A program made the translations under genes and the position numbers. Shown here in pieces: positions 1-11,080 of a DNA stretch of 64,000 nucleotides (positions within the stretch are counted from its first letter, which is position 1; the number at the start of each line of letters is the position of its first letter). The DNA is taken from positions 2,976,001 through 3,040,000 of the forward strand of contig JABYQQ010000001.1 in assembly GCA_022605405.1 (NCBI GenBank), written 5' to 3'. The notes beneath the pieces are model-generated. The model ran no database searches. It saw nothing but the letters and a program-made list of their open reading frames with translations, and was not told the DNA's origin. The stretch comes from Earliella scabrosa. Its lineage: Eukaryota; Basidiomycota; Agaricomycetes; Polyporales; Polyporaceae.

Positions 1-590
1 GCAGGAAAAGAGCAGATGTCGCAGATTTGCTCTAATCTGGTGCATTCGTGACAGTAGTGCGTCTCAGCCAAGGTCACGCAGGATATGAACGTCATGACTG
101 ACCCGTTCGTCCACTCCTGCATAGAGCAAATCGAGTGGGTTTCATCGTCCCTGATCAACGCTCTCGAGTTCGCTCCTCCTCATCTCGACATCGCCATTCG
201 GATATTCGTCACCGGCCGCGGCAAACCCGACGACCAGCTCACGGCTGAATCTTCAAGGGCCCTTGCCCAAACATCGACAATCGCGACGACCGCTGCGCCG
301 CGGATGTTGGCCGACTTCTCCTCAGTGCAGATCATCCCCGGGAGACCAGACATTCCGAAGATACTCAAGGACGAGGTGGCGAGTGCTACGGGCCCCTTGT
401 CTGTCACTGGTGCGTCCATAACATGCTGAGCAACCGCGTAACGAGTACTGATGAATACGTACGATGCGCAGTGTGCGGTTCTTCGGCGATCGCGAAGTCG
501 TGCAGGGATGCACTCCGACTGCCATTCAGCAGCGTGTTGTACGGCGGGCCCAGCGTTGTGCTCCACGTCGAGTCTTTTGGTTATGCTTGA
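1..590 (+). CDS. Ferric reductase-like transmembrane component, 3' end only
   Basis: Partial gene running in from the left edge. I read three exons, 25-53, 125-409 and 472-590, joined by introns with GT/AG ends and ending at a TGA (588-590). The joined peptide resembles the C-terminal NAD-binding lobe of fungal ferric reductases (FRE family). It has an IEWVSSSL helix after a short beta strand, a V-C-G-S-S-A dinucleotide-binding turn, and the terminal E-S-F-G-Y-A typical of the family. The family passes electrons from NADPH through FAD and haem across the plasma membrane to reduce extracellular ferric chelates before uptake. The membrane and FAD domains lie outside the window. A relative such as an NADPH oxidase is less likely given the ending. 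No ATG is expected here. Confidence 0.7.
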
Positions 591-703
591 AGCATTCGTT
601 TCAGGGTCTACTAGACTGCTATATACTATGTTCATTGTGATCGGACTGAGCGAACCGATGATAGGAGAGGTTGTAGGTGAGCAAGAAATGTGACAGGGAA
701 GCA

Positions 704-1198
704 CTAAGGTGCAATGGATGGTGCGAAACCTGCATCGACTCCGACCTCGGGAACATCACGGCCGGCCTCTTCTCTCAGCATGTCCTTGCTAGATCCAGAC
801 TCCTCGACTTGTTGTCCATCAAGGCCTTGCTGGACGACATGCGTTCCACGTTCCTCCTGCACGCCATTCCGTGCCCCGTAGCGCTGCTGCCAGCGATAAG
901 CAGACTTGCCGGCCTTGTAGCTCTTCAGAGCCGCGCTCATCTGAGGCGAAGTGCCATAGTGCTGCATGTTCTGTACGAGGTCGCTGAACAGTGATGTCGA
1001 CTTGGTGAGGACGCTCAGCTTCGGGTCGCCCACGATGATGCTTTCCACGAGGGCGAGGAATTTCTGGCGCTGCTCCTCGGTGGACGCGACGGACAGAGCA
1101 GAGAGGACGTCCTCGTTGGACTCGATCGCGCGAATGAGCGCGGCGAGCGCGGGTCCTCGCTCCCGTTGCTCCGCGCGCGGACGTCGCGAACGAACCAT
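704..1198 (-). CDS. Small hypothetical protein, 164 aa
   Basis: Single open frame with coding-like composition, convergent with the ferric reductase that ends 114 bp away. The start at 1198 (MVRSRRPRAEQ) follows a possible splice acceptor, so an upstream exon cannot be excluded. The N-terminal 100 residues look like an amphipathic helical domain (IRAIESNEDVLSALSVAS, then a second helix around FLALVESIIVGDPKLSVL). A hydrophilic Gln/Glu-rich C-terminus follows. There is no signal peptide, membrane span or recognised motif. I do not recognise the family. Confidence 0.45.
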   Translation of the reverse strand: MVRSRRPRAEQRERGPALAALIRAIESNEDVLSALSVASTEEQRQKFLALVESIIVGDPKLSVLTKSTSLFSDLVQNMQHYGTSPQMSAALKSYKAGKSAYRWQQRYGARNGVQEERGTHVVQQGLDGQQVEESGSSKDMLREEAGRDVPEVGVDAGFAPSIAP

Positions 1199-1704
1199 GC
1201 CTGCTGTGGTATGTCAGCTCAGGGGAGTCTGTAAATAACGAAACATCTAGGGGAAACTTACCTAGGCCACAGTAGTGGACGAAAAAATTGCTGCTGTTGC
1301 CACTCTGCCAGCGTTGCATGACTACATAGGCAGTTCGAATTCGAACCAGGTATTCCCACGAAGCGGGCAAGCGGTTTAGGATGGCCAGTCCGAGGACAAT
1401 TCGGGGATGGCATCGACGTTGCGGCTGGGAGTACAGCCTCTAACCACATACACGACAGGAGTCCTGTCTCTGGATTAAGATACGATGATACATAAACAAG
1501 TGTGGAAGTGAAGCGAGAGTTTGTGAGCGATAGCATGGGTCCAAACAGGGAACAAGAACACTCTAGTCCGGGTCCGGGTCATTCAATGACATCGCATCGC
1601 GGGTAGAAGCGTCAATGTAGTGTACACCTCCGAGAGGTAGGCAGTGTGGTATAAATGAACAAACAGATAGTAGATGCGCGTCACAGGGTCGGTCCTCTAT
1701 CAAT
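1199..1704. other. Intergenic: no supported gene
   Basis: Lies between the small hypothetical gene and the end of the PL14-like gene, both on the minus strand. It should hold the promoter of the former and the 3' UTR of the latter. An open frame at 1258-1536 on the minus strand has no recognisable domain and no coding-like bias. I see no repeat. Confidence 0.5.
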
Positions 1705-2991
1705 TTAGAGCAGCGCACTGAACACCACGCTCGCAAGTGCGAGTGCTGCTGCGCTCCATGTCGAGGCCGCCGTCAGACCAGGTCTTGACGACAGCGCGCC
1801 GCTGACCTGCGCCCCGGAGAGGTTCGATGGCGCGGAGCTTCCCCACATTTCGAAGTTACGGAAGTATGCGTTCACGTCTTGGGGTGGCGCCCACGACTCG
1901 TCGCCTCCGCCAAAGAATGTGGAGAAGTAGAGGCCACCGATGGTCAAGTCGTTCGAACTGCGATACTGCAGTGCTTGCTCGTTGAGAGCTTGGACGTTAT
2001 TGTAGCTAGGCAGGCGCGAGAACGATATCAGGGCGAATGACTTGCGGAGAGAGCGGAATAGAAGACGCACTAGAGGACGACTTGGCCGTTCACGATGTTT
2101 GTGGGCTCATTGAGGCGCACAATGAGGGTCACACGATTCCACCTAGAGACGATCAGGACACTGTTGCACGGAATTCACAACAATATAGATACGCACTGGC
2201 CAGCGACGAAGGAGAACGTGTTCCGGTCAATGCTCGTACCAAAGCCATCCGAGTTGCATCGGAACCTGCGATTTGAGCAGATGTTGTTCGGCGTCGGAAT
2301 GTATGCGTACACTGAGCAATGCGATTCAATCCATCAGAACTGTCCCAGTTAACAGAACAAGGACGGCGCCGGACACTAAGTGCGCGCAGAGCAAGTGGAA
2401 ACAATTGAACTGCGCAAACGTACCTTCACCCACGGCATTCTTTCTCCACATCACACGCGTGCTGAAACAGTTGGTCCCATCCGCCGCCGAGCCGCCCGAG
2501 CACCCATCGGCATCCGGTCCACCCCTCAGCCCAGGGAGCTTCCCGCCCTTGACGAAGTCGAAGTCGGCGTCGAACGCGACCTCGTAGCTGACCATCATGC
2601 TCTGGAAGGAGGAGCCCTGCGAGGCGTTCCAGAGCGAGTACATCTGCATGCCGCTCCCTTCGCTGCCAAACCCGCCCTGGGGGTATCTGACCTGCATGAC
2701 GGGGCCAGTCACATTCCGGGTGGACGTGGGAGCGGGTCTGTCGGGGAAGGGGTCGTCAACGAACGCGACGTTGCTTGCGCCCTGCTCGATCTTGCCCCGG
2801 CTGAGGGACCAACCGCTGACGAGGAACTGCTGGGCGTCATTGTTTGCGAGTGTCTGGGTGGGGAAGGGTAGCGCGGTGCTTGTGGTAAGGGAGTAGACGG
2901 ACGCGAGGGTCGTTGGGTCGGCTATTTGCTGGGACCATGAGGGGGCAACGGCGGCGAGGAGGGTAAGGACGGTGAGGGCGAGTGGTAGCAT
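1705..2991 (-). CDS. PL14-like polysaccharide lyase, secreted, GPI-anchored
   Basis: Four exons (2991-2424, 2311-2197, 2142-2071, 2005-1705) give 351 aa. Residues 1-20 are a signal peptide ending near W-S-Q-Q. The body matches the basidiomycete polysaccharide lyase 14-like fold. Examples are V-M-Q-V-R-Y-P-Q-G-G-F, the strand S-M-M-V-S-Y-E-V-A-F followed by K-G-G-K-L-P-G-L-R-G-G, and near the end F-F-G-G-G-D-E-S-W-A-P-P. That last strand pair is the conserved finish of the lyase domain. A Ser/Ala-rich linker and a hydrophobic tail (ALALASVVFSALL) at the extreme C-terminus indicate GPI anchoring. PL14 enzymes cleave uronic-acid polysaccharides (alginate or glucuronan type) by beta-elimination; the substrate here is unknown. 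It is probably a cell-wall or surface enzyme. Confidence 0.8.
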
Positions 2992-3762
2992 GGTGGCAGA
3001 AGGGAAGACGCGGAGAAAGACTTGATAACGGGCCCTGCCCGGGGTATGTCACGAATGCGAAGAGTCAATTGCAGCAAGCTGTGCGTCCCGGCGTGCGCAG
3101 TCCAACGTTAGCGATCGGCGCGGCGCGAGAGAAAGGTTGTCGCCCTCACCAGAGTTCTTTGCCTCCGTCAGAGCTGCTGCGCCAGTCCGGGCCTGCTGGA
3201 GACAAGAAGCTTGGATTACAGCAGGGAGGAGGAGAGCGGGGAGGAGGAGAAAGGACTGGAATCCGCAGCGGCAGGACGCACTCGTCCGACAAGAGCCTCA
3301 AGAGCCTTGGCCAGTTGGCACTCCGTGCCGCCGTTGCCGGTCGTCAGCCACCATCCATTCGCCCGCGTTTAAGTCCTTCCCTCATCTCACTCTCGACCCA
3401 AACATAGACCATGGCAACTCATCAGGAAGCAAACCACCTCGATGACCGTTGGAAGCCACACCGCTCGTAGCAGACCTCGTCCATACGCGCATATCGACCT
3501 CGCAGGTCCTCGCTCTTAGGTCTCACTTACCCGATGTTTCCACAGAGTGGAGTGTACAGCTCTTGGCTCGCACACTTTGTCATCCAGACATTCAACGTCC
3601 GGGACGCTTGTCTCGACAGCATGTTTCATCGTGGCACCAATCCGACAGGTCAGATAGGGACGTGTGACCCAACAATCGTTACGATTCATGCGCTCGTGAC
3701 AGATGGTGTAAAGATACAAGATGAGTGCTACCTCACGCGCCAATGTCCGTCTATCATCCCCT
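2992..3762. other. Intergenic: upstream region of the PL14-like gene
   Basis: Lies between the PL14-like start (2991) and the 3' end of sedolisin A (3763). The 3200-3260 stretch is purine-rich on the plus strand (GGAGGAGGAGA runs). I found no gene or clear TATA element. Open frames here are short and unconvincing. Confidence 0.5.
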
Positions 3763-5830
3763 TCAAAGACCAACCAACGCCCTGAGCTTATCAAAGTTAG
3801 GAGTACCGAAGCCGGTGACCTGAAAGCAACCAACGACCGTCAGCAAACTGCCCGCGTCGCACATCCAGAGCACACCCACCGGGTCCCATCCCGCACGCGC
3901 CGGGAAGCCGTTCGTGTTGCAGCCGGGGTTGCTTCCCGTCGTGATGTCGTTGAGTGCAGACCCGCCCGACGAGTAGATGAGGGGGTTAATGAACCCGAGA
4001 GGCGGCTTGCCTGCCGCCGCGAGCTCGTCGTTGAGCAGCGCGATGACGCTCGCGAAGATGGGCGACGAGCACGACGTGCCCCCGACGAGGCCGAACTGGT
4101 TGCTCACTACAATCTCGACGTTGTCGCCCTGGGCGGCGATGTCGGGGAACGCGCGACCGTTGCGGTTGAAGCGACCCGAGTTGGTGTTGCCGAGCGCGGT
4201 CAGGTAGGCCGACACCGCGGCGTCCTGGTAGGACGGCCGGGCGAAGATCGCGGAGAAGCCTCCGGAGGAGAAGGATGCCGAAGTCTCCGTAACGCCAGTC
4301 GTGGCCCCAACAGAGGTCAAGCTGTGCAACATTTCAGTTAGGGATCAATGAGCATGTAGAGGACGGAAGTGTGCTTACAAAGGACAGCCAGACGGGAAGG
4401 TGGGGATGAAGGTGGTGCAGCGTTGGCTCTGCGAACCGGCAACACCACCGTCACCAGAGGCGTAGAGGATGGAAACACCACGAGCACCGAGCTGTGCGTA
4501 AGCATTGCACAGGTTGCTGGAAGGCACAGATCATCAACACCTCTGGCCTCAGGCGCAGGATTCAGTACAATACTCACTTCGCGAGCGAGGTAGGGAGGTC
4601 AGGCTCGTTGAAGCCATAGCTCGTAGTGAGGACCTGGGGCGGGTTTGCCTGGCTGTTGAGGGTATTGGCCATGTCGATGAAACCATTCAGACCATCACGG
4701 TTGTTGTTGCCGACGGAGATGAAAGTGGTGGGGACGCCGCTCGCTACACCAACGGTGTACTGAATATCGAGGTTCTAGACGGGCGATAGGTCCGACTCAT
4801 CAGCTCCGAGCGGAACAAGACAATGCGAACACCACATACAGCTTCGATACCAGCCTGGTTGGTGCCCTGTGGGTTCTGGCCACCATCGAGGGTCAGCAGG
4901 CTGAAGGTCGAACCAGCAAGGTCAGGACGAAGGTTCCGCAGGAAGGTCTGGAGGTCATTGTTGTTGGCGAACTGCTGAATGAAGCCGCTCACGCCGATCG
5001 TATTGCTGGGGACCGTAGCCTTGGCCGTCGGGATGCCGTAGAGTGCCTGCAAGCACGCGGGAGTGACGACGGAGTTGCACGACGCGGGGACGGCGTCCGA
5101 CGTCAAGTTGACTGCGGGCGTGATCTTCGGTGCCAAAGAGAACTGCGGACCAGAGAACGGCCTCGCAAAGCTAACGGAAGAGAAGGACCACGTCCGTCAG
5201 CCTCCATGCACGAACCTAGTATCAGTAAGCATTTACGTACACCGTGGTGGGGTGGACGAAGTCAAGGTGACCCTTGAGATCCGCGGGGATCGAGTAGGTG
5301 AGCGTGCGGATGAACTTTTCTTCCGAGTCGGGGTGGGAGAACTCGGTGAAGTCGGCGTCGAGGAGCTCATTAGCCTTGCTGACGGGAATGGAGAAGCTGA
5401 GCCAGTCGCCGGCAGGAGACGCCTTAGTGGCCACGATGTCGTTCTCCTTGAGCCAAGCCTGAACGGCTTCAACGGTCTCCGGCTTGGGCGCCACAAAGGC
5501 CTCTACCTGTCATGGAAAGCCCGATCAGCACTCACGCAACCACATGGACTCGAGAAGGAAATGTCAGCTTACCTCCTCCTTGCTCAGGTGTTGGCCGTAA
5601 AGCGCGTTTCCGGGCGTACTGACGTCCATGAGGGCCTTCTCGAGACCGGCGGGGTCGCTCTGAACGAGCGCAATGCGCAGGTTCAGCATGGTCTCAGGCG
5701 ACGCAGGGCCCTTGAGGGAGAACGCCTCGGGGACCCGTACACGGGTCTCGTGCACCTGCATGCTGCGCGCGACGGGCTTCCCGTACGCGACAACAGCAAG
5801 ACATGCGACGAGGAAGGCTGAGGAGAACAT
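3763..5830 (-). CDS. Sedolisin A: secreted S53 serine-carboxyl protease (TPP1-like)
   Basis: Seven exons (5830-5573, 5506-5241, 5170-4840, 4774-4578, 4516-4379, 4321-3880, 3819-3763) give 562 aa, normal for the family. The start at 5830 (MFSSAFLVACLAVVAYG) gives a clean signal peptide; an ATG 45 nt upstream would bury it. Residues 30-190 are the pro-domain (pro-kumamolisin type). The catalytic domain starts near residue 205. Active-site residues are visible: Glu and Asp in I-E-A-N-L-D, the oxyanion Asp in S-G-D-G-G-V, and the nucleophile Ser in G-G-T-S-C-S-S-P (first Ser of the usual SGTS is Gly). The C-terminal calcium site is likely around W-D-P and GFGTP. Sedolisins are acid-active secreted peptidases that digest extracellular protein. 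It is a paralogue of the gene at 58706-60839 with matching intron positions. Confidence 0.92.
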
Positions 5831-6947
5831 GGCGAGTCGACACCGAGAGTCCAAGGCGACTGAGGGCTGAACCACTCGTGAGGAAAAGCACGCTCAATCG
5901 GCGTAGGCTTTATAGGACCGCATCGGCGGGAGGTGTTAACGGAGCTTCGTCAGGTCGGGTCAGATGGTCCCGGTGATAACACCACACACATGGAAGCAGA
6001 CGATGGCAGAACCACAGTCGCGACTTGCGCACGCGGGGAGCTCGAGTCTGCATGCGAGAATTGACGTGGCCTGTGTCGGGGCACATGTCGGGATAACTTG
6101 TAAGGCAAATGAATCCCGTAAGGCGATCGGTGGTGCCAAAATTGAATGCGAGTATGGCAATGAGGGGAAAGCGATTCCCATCCTACGGTCGGTGTGAGAG
6201 TCGTTCATGCGGCGGCGAGAGAACGGAATACTGACGCGTCTCTGTTCATGTGAAAGTTGGGACACAGCAGCGCTAACAATTGGCCAGTAGCGGAAGACGA
6301 TAAGACTGAGGCCGACGCTGCCCAACTCGACGTCGTGCATCAGGTTTGGAAGCTGTCGAACCACAGCACAGACAGCCACATCACAAGACCGGTTTGACTG
6401 GTGTCTTATCGCGTGAGTAGTACATCGAGAAGCGGCGCCATGGGAGATTTCTTGTCTAAAACGATGAGAGAAGGGCCGACCAGTCATCGAAGCATGTTTC
6501 ACGTACATATAATAAGACCGTCTGCGCATCTTGCAGGAACACCTGCCGGCCCACGTTTGTGTTGCAAGTTGGACCGGGAAGAGCGGATGGTGTCAGATAA
6601 GTGGCGATGAGGCCTGTATTGCGCCATGAGTTGTAGCTGGACACGCTCAACAGCGTTGTGCTCGAGTGAGTACTGCCGTGGTGGCGGTCGGAAGGGAAGA
6701 AGCATACGAAGATCACTCGCGGCCGACATTCGTGGGGTGCCACCGGCTATCACCTCCACTTCCGCATTTGGCAACTCTTCAAGAAGGCCTCACCTCGCAA
6801 CTTGTTCAACGTAGATCCACTGGATAGTCCCATTCCAAGGATCTCCAACGCTGAGTCCAAGCCTACCAATTGAGAGATGTTTGATGGTTGGTGCCATGAT
6901 TGCTCCAGTATCCTACAGTACAGTGCAGTCGCCTACGCGCGTTATGA
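5831..6947. other. Intergenic: sedolisin A promoter and lipase 3' side
   Basis: Beyond the TATA element at 5908-5914 I see no gene. Open frames at 5960-6529 and 6499-6774 on the minus strand have no recognisable domain and poor codon bias. The lipase stop codon is at 6948. Confidence 0.5.
5908..5914 (-). promoter_or_regulatory. TATA box of sedolisin A
   Basis: TATAAAG on the minus strand, 78-84 bp upstream of the sedolisin A start codon at 5830. This is a normal distance for a fungal core promoter with a short 5' UTR. Confidence 0.6.
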
Positions 6948-8042
6948 TTAGAGAGGGCAGAACCTGTTCGAGAGCGAGATGTTCGCAAAGTATGGGCCCC
7001 TGTGGTTGTCCACGCTCAAATCAAGCAGGCTCTTGCCTGGCGCGCAGTCCTGGTTCTCCTGGCCCGAGCAGAGGAACGCGGTCGCGGTGCTACCGGTCTC
7101 GTCCACGGCGGTGATGTGGATCTCGTTGCTCGGGTGCTGGAAGTCGAGGAACTGAGGGGGGACGCGGGGAACTGGGTCATCCTGGTTCGTAACGAACGAG
7201 AACGAGTCGCCGAGCTGTTCGGACAGGCAATCAGCACCATCCACCCAGCAGACACCGAACTGATACTCACAGTGGAGTCGACAAGGTCTGCCCAGGCCTT
7301 GTTGCCGACTCGGGGCAAGCCGAAGACTGTTGTAGTGACTGCTATACTCGGGTCGAGCTTCATCCTGAGCATCATCCCGTCGATGCTCGCAATTGCTGCG
7401 CCGAGACTGTGTCCGGTCACCAGCACTTGCTTGGAGCCGGTGGACTCCAGTGCGGCCAGGACGGTCGAGAATACGATATCGGCCGTCCTAGCCTGGGTAG
7501 CCGAGAAGCCGTCGTGCAGCTTGACATCCTCTGTGGTCGTAGTTAGAAAGATGAACGCCGCCTGCGAGCGCCACGCATAACTCACCACTCGCGAGCGGGA
7601 GGATCTCGGGGTCCGCGTCAACTTGCAAGGTCCTGAGGTCGTTCAGAACCGAAACGGGGTCCTTCGAATTCGTACCCTGATGCGCCACGACGATCGTGTT
7701 TGTGTCGATATCGTGCGCGACGAAGAAGTTCGGGACCAGGCGGTCGTCTCCTCCGGCGGTGAGGATTTGAACGTTGCCAAGCGCGTCGCAGGGCTCGCCG
7801 CACGACAGCGCTGTGATCACCGGCGACGAACAGTACACCGCACGGGAGAACAACGCGGGGCGGAGGAGCTTGCTCGTGATGTCATCCTGGGAGAGCTCAA
7901 CGAGTCCTGCCTCGGACGTCTCGCCGCTGAAGTTCAGGTTGAGGTCCCCGAAGATATCACCCAAATCGAACGGCACGGGCGTGGGCGCCGCGGCCGCGAG
8001 CTTGAACGCTGCGAGGAGGAAGAAGACGGAAAAGGAGCGCAT
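6948..8042 (-). CDS. Secreted class 3 lipase
   Basis: Three exons (8042-7586, 7530-7271, 7214-6948) give 327 aa. The start at 8042 (MRSFSVFFLLAAFKLAAAAP) begins a signal peptide; an upstream in-frame ATG at 8150 lacks one at its N-terminus. The alpha/beta-hydrolase core has the nucleophile elbow V-T-G-H-S-L-G-A-A, preceded by the H-G-F loop (KLHDGFS). The acidic residue is probably in T-N-Q-D-D-P-V-P-R-V-P-P, and the catalytic His in D-N-H-R-G-P-Y-F near the C-terminus. Paired Cys residues (YCSSP, LSCGEPC, FLCSG, QDCAPG) fit an extracellular enzyme. The family hydrolyses triacylglycerols and related esters; some fungal members are feruloyl esterases, which cannot be excluded. Confidence 0.9.
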
Positions 8043-9354
8043 TTTGATGGGATGTGGGCAGTACGAATCGTCGGCGAGTCGAATGTCGTAGGTAGTTGGT
8101 GATATTCGTGATAGAAGGGGCCCGCCGGGGGAAGATGAAGCAAAGGCCAACCAGGGCCAAAACCAGAGAAGAACAGAAAGAAACAGTCAAGCTCGAACGC
8201 TAGAACCAGGGATGGCGGGGCAGACAGAGAGGGCGAGATCTGCACGTCAGGCTTATATACGGCATGGGGCATTGCTCGCGCGCATCACGACGCGCAGCTG
8301 GCATGCCAAGAGCCCGAACTGAGGAACAAGCACGGGCGCATCAGCAATCGGCGAGGTCACGGTGCTGCAGAAGTTGAGCAGCGCATGTGTCGTCGCCAGG
8401 GTGGGCCCGGAACGCCCGCACGAAACAGCCAAGGTTGCCAGAGGTCGCCCTGAGGTCGCCACAATCTCCGCGAAAAGGACGACGACACAGCAATGGATCA
8501 ACGCGATGTCGTGCTCGCTGCAAGAGGAGTTGTTCGGTTGATGGTGACCGGGCGACTTGACCTTGAGGGCAGTGCAAGGAGTCGGCCCGTGGCAGCGGAT
8601 CATTGCCAAACTACGCATGGATCAGCAAGAGGACGCTCAGCCTGAAGATCGAGGCACAACAGTTCACCAAAATCATAGACAGACGAGCCGGTGAGAGATG
8701 ATTGATGATTCGGTCGGTCTCAGCTCGGAAGGGTGAGCAGGGGTGAACTCGGTTGGACGGGATATTGTACTCACACTGGCAGGTGTCACCACTTGAACTC
8801 CTCAAAGAGACGGTGGCATCGTTGGAGTGAGGCGAGACAGAGCCATAGACACGGACAGGAAGGTTTCGACGACGATGGTAGGTACTCCGAACAGTACGAA
8901 CTGGTCGCACGAAGTCGCACGACCACAACTTCAAGTGATCGGAGTGCCACGACTATGGTAACTTATGTAATCATGTATCAAACTCCTGCCAAGAAGCGCG
9001 TCTTGAAGCCTACGTGGTACTAGATCTAGATACATACTTACATGACTGGCTGACACTTACTACCCTCCGAGATTTGCGAATGGGGATGACTCTTGGACGC
9101 TCTGTCTCGTCGACATATGATCCATTAACGCAAGTCTGACCGTACACTACAACTAACAGTACACAGCACAGCCTGGTACAAGTACACCGCACAAGTACAA
9201 AACAACAACAGTACGTTATCCAAGCTGACAGCGGAGTTCAACATTGATAGCATGGGGAAATGAGGCATGCGTTGGAGGCGAGAAGATGAGATGGGACGAA
9301 TATTGGAAAGCACACCTTTGTGAACGCGCGAGGACACCCCTCATGTCTCAGATC
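8043..9354. other. Intergenic: lipase promoter region and unassigned DNA
   Basis: Holds the lipase upstream region with its TATA-like element. From 8300 to 9350 there are only short open frames without coding-like bias. No repeat or RNA gene was recognised. Confidence 0.45.
8253..8259 (-). promoter_or_regulatory. Possible TATA box of the lipase gene
   Basis: TATATAA on the minus strand, about 210 bp upstream of the lipase ATG at 8042. It implies a 5' UTR of roughly 170-180 nt or an unrecognised 5' UTR intron. Confidence 0.4.
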
Positions 9355-11080
9355 TCAGTAGCGACCGCCGTACCCGTACCCGACGGAGCTCGGCGGGACA
9401 CCCATCCCCGCCCCAACGCGCCCATACCTGCCGTAGTCGTCCATTCCATACGCCCTCTCCTGCTCCTCCTGCTCCCACCGCCGGCGGTCGCGCTCGTGCC
9501 TCTCGCGGTCGGCACGCTCCCAATCGCGCTCTGCCGCCTCTCGTTCGAGCTCGCGATCCCGCTCGCGCTCGCGTTCGCGTTCCTTCTCCCTTTGGCGCTC
9601 GCGCTCGTAGTCGTCGTAGCGGTTGCGAGAGCTCGAGCGATGATGCTTGTGGCTTCCCGCGGTGGAATGGCGGCGCGAGCGATGCGGGTGGGTGATGATG
9701 ACGGTGGACCCAGGTGGCACAGGCTGGCCGTTCGGAAGCGTGTACGTAGGGGCGGCGGCCCCGTAGGGGGCTGCACCAGCCCCATAGCCGACAGGGACGC
9801 CGTTGAAGGTGTAAGGAGTCGCGCTTGGTGCCGCTGCGTAGGGGTTGGGAGACGCGCCACCATACGTGTAAGATCCGGGAAGCCCTGCTTGACCTCCGTA
9901 AGGCGAGTATGATCCCGGCACACCCGCACCGTAGGGCGCTCCAGCACTCATCGCCGCACCTGCGATAGGCATAGGGACTGCGCCAGGAGTCACACTGGAT
10001 GCATAGGGCAGTCCGGCAGTGCCCATGAGGGGTGAGCCGCCGACACGAACGACCGTCGGGGCGCTGAACGAGTTGTGCCGGCTGCGGCGGCGGTACGAGT
10101 CGTCGTAGGCGTATGAGTCGGCGGCGCTTGAGGCGTAGGACGAGGCTCGACCCACGCTTGCACCCATGGAGTTGAAGAGCTGGAAGAACACATGTGAGCT
10201 AAACACTCTGAGAAAACGGAGCAGTGACGTACACGATCGGCCAGGACAGTGGCTGCTGCCGCTGCTGCCTCGCACGCGGCTCTCAGATTGTAGGTATCAT
10301 GCGCCCTCTGCGAATAATGCCACAGGCGTTGGGCTACAAAGCGGAGAACCAGTTAGTACGCAATCGAAGACTCTGGAGCAGCGCGCGCACTTTCCGCTAT
10401 GGCCATGCCGATCAGCCCTTCACGTTGCCTCTCGCGATCCGCGCTCAGAGGTTCATACAAGAAAGAGTTGTGCTTCCACGTGCGATAGGCTTCATATGCG
10501 GCCGCAGCACCGATGTCTGCCGGGAGAAGCTGCGTGAGAGGCACCTGTGGGGCAACGCGTCACAGTGAGCATGGGGAACAGACTGCATGCGCGTTTTGGG
10601 GTAGCGGAGTGTATGGGGCGGGTCGCGCGATGTAGGATGGAACGAAGGCGTACCAGTCCGCTGTACACCTGCTTGTGCCAGTGTCGTGCGTCGCTATGTG
10701 AGACACCGAGTCCAAGCCCACTGCGTATGCGGGACATAATCGAGTCGAAGAGTCCTCTGGAAGATGCGATCGAAGATCGGGGTATAAGGATGGAGGAGTG
10801 ATCGAAGGATAGCACACTTACGGCTCTGGATTGACGGCATGGGCATTGTAGAAATCATATCCCCTCCCTACAGGTCGCTTGGTGAACGGTATGCAAGACA
10901 CTGTGGGCGCAACACTTACAAGAAGGCTGCGGCTGGAAAGAGGGCACTGGGGGTGCACCGAACTGGAACTACAACACACCGATCTGGTTGAGGATGGTGG
11001 AGATCGACACAAAAAATCGCAACACGTACTTGAGACGTGCCCCAGCCAGGAACTTGGGTTTGATAGTAATTGTAAGCCAT
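9355..11080 (-). CDS. CipC-like (DUF3759) protein with tyrosine/glycine and charged tail
   Basis: Seven exons starting at 11080 (MAYNYYQTQVPGWG) join to 441 aa; the last exon is 10179-9355. Residues about 50-170 contain the pattern G-A-A-A-A-Y-E-A-Y...W-K-H...E-G-L-I-G-M-A-I-A-E, which resembles the CipC/DUF3759 family (concanamycin-induced protein, stress-associated in fungi, molecular role unknown). The second half differs from CipC. It is Gly/Pro/Tyr-rich (PYGAGVPGSYSPYGG), then an His/Arg stretch, then a 60-residue Arg/Glu block (RQREKERERERERDRE) likely to form a single charged helix, then a Tyr/Gly end. No signal peptide is present. Family assignment is an inference from the alanine-rich core. 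Exons were chosen by GT/AG and phase. Confidence 0.65.

Noticed and set aside
3721..4341. 206-aa plus-strand frame antisense to sedolisin A
   Set aside because: Exact shadow of the catalytic exon; Arg/Glu/Val-rich with no domain.
9244..9947. Long frames antisense to the CipC-like last exon (9244-9912 plus, and 9348-9947 in another minus frame)
   Set aside because: They are created by the repetitive Arg/Glu and Gly/Tyr codons of the real gene.
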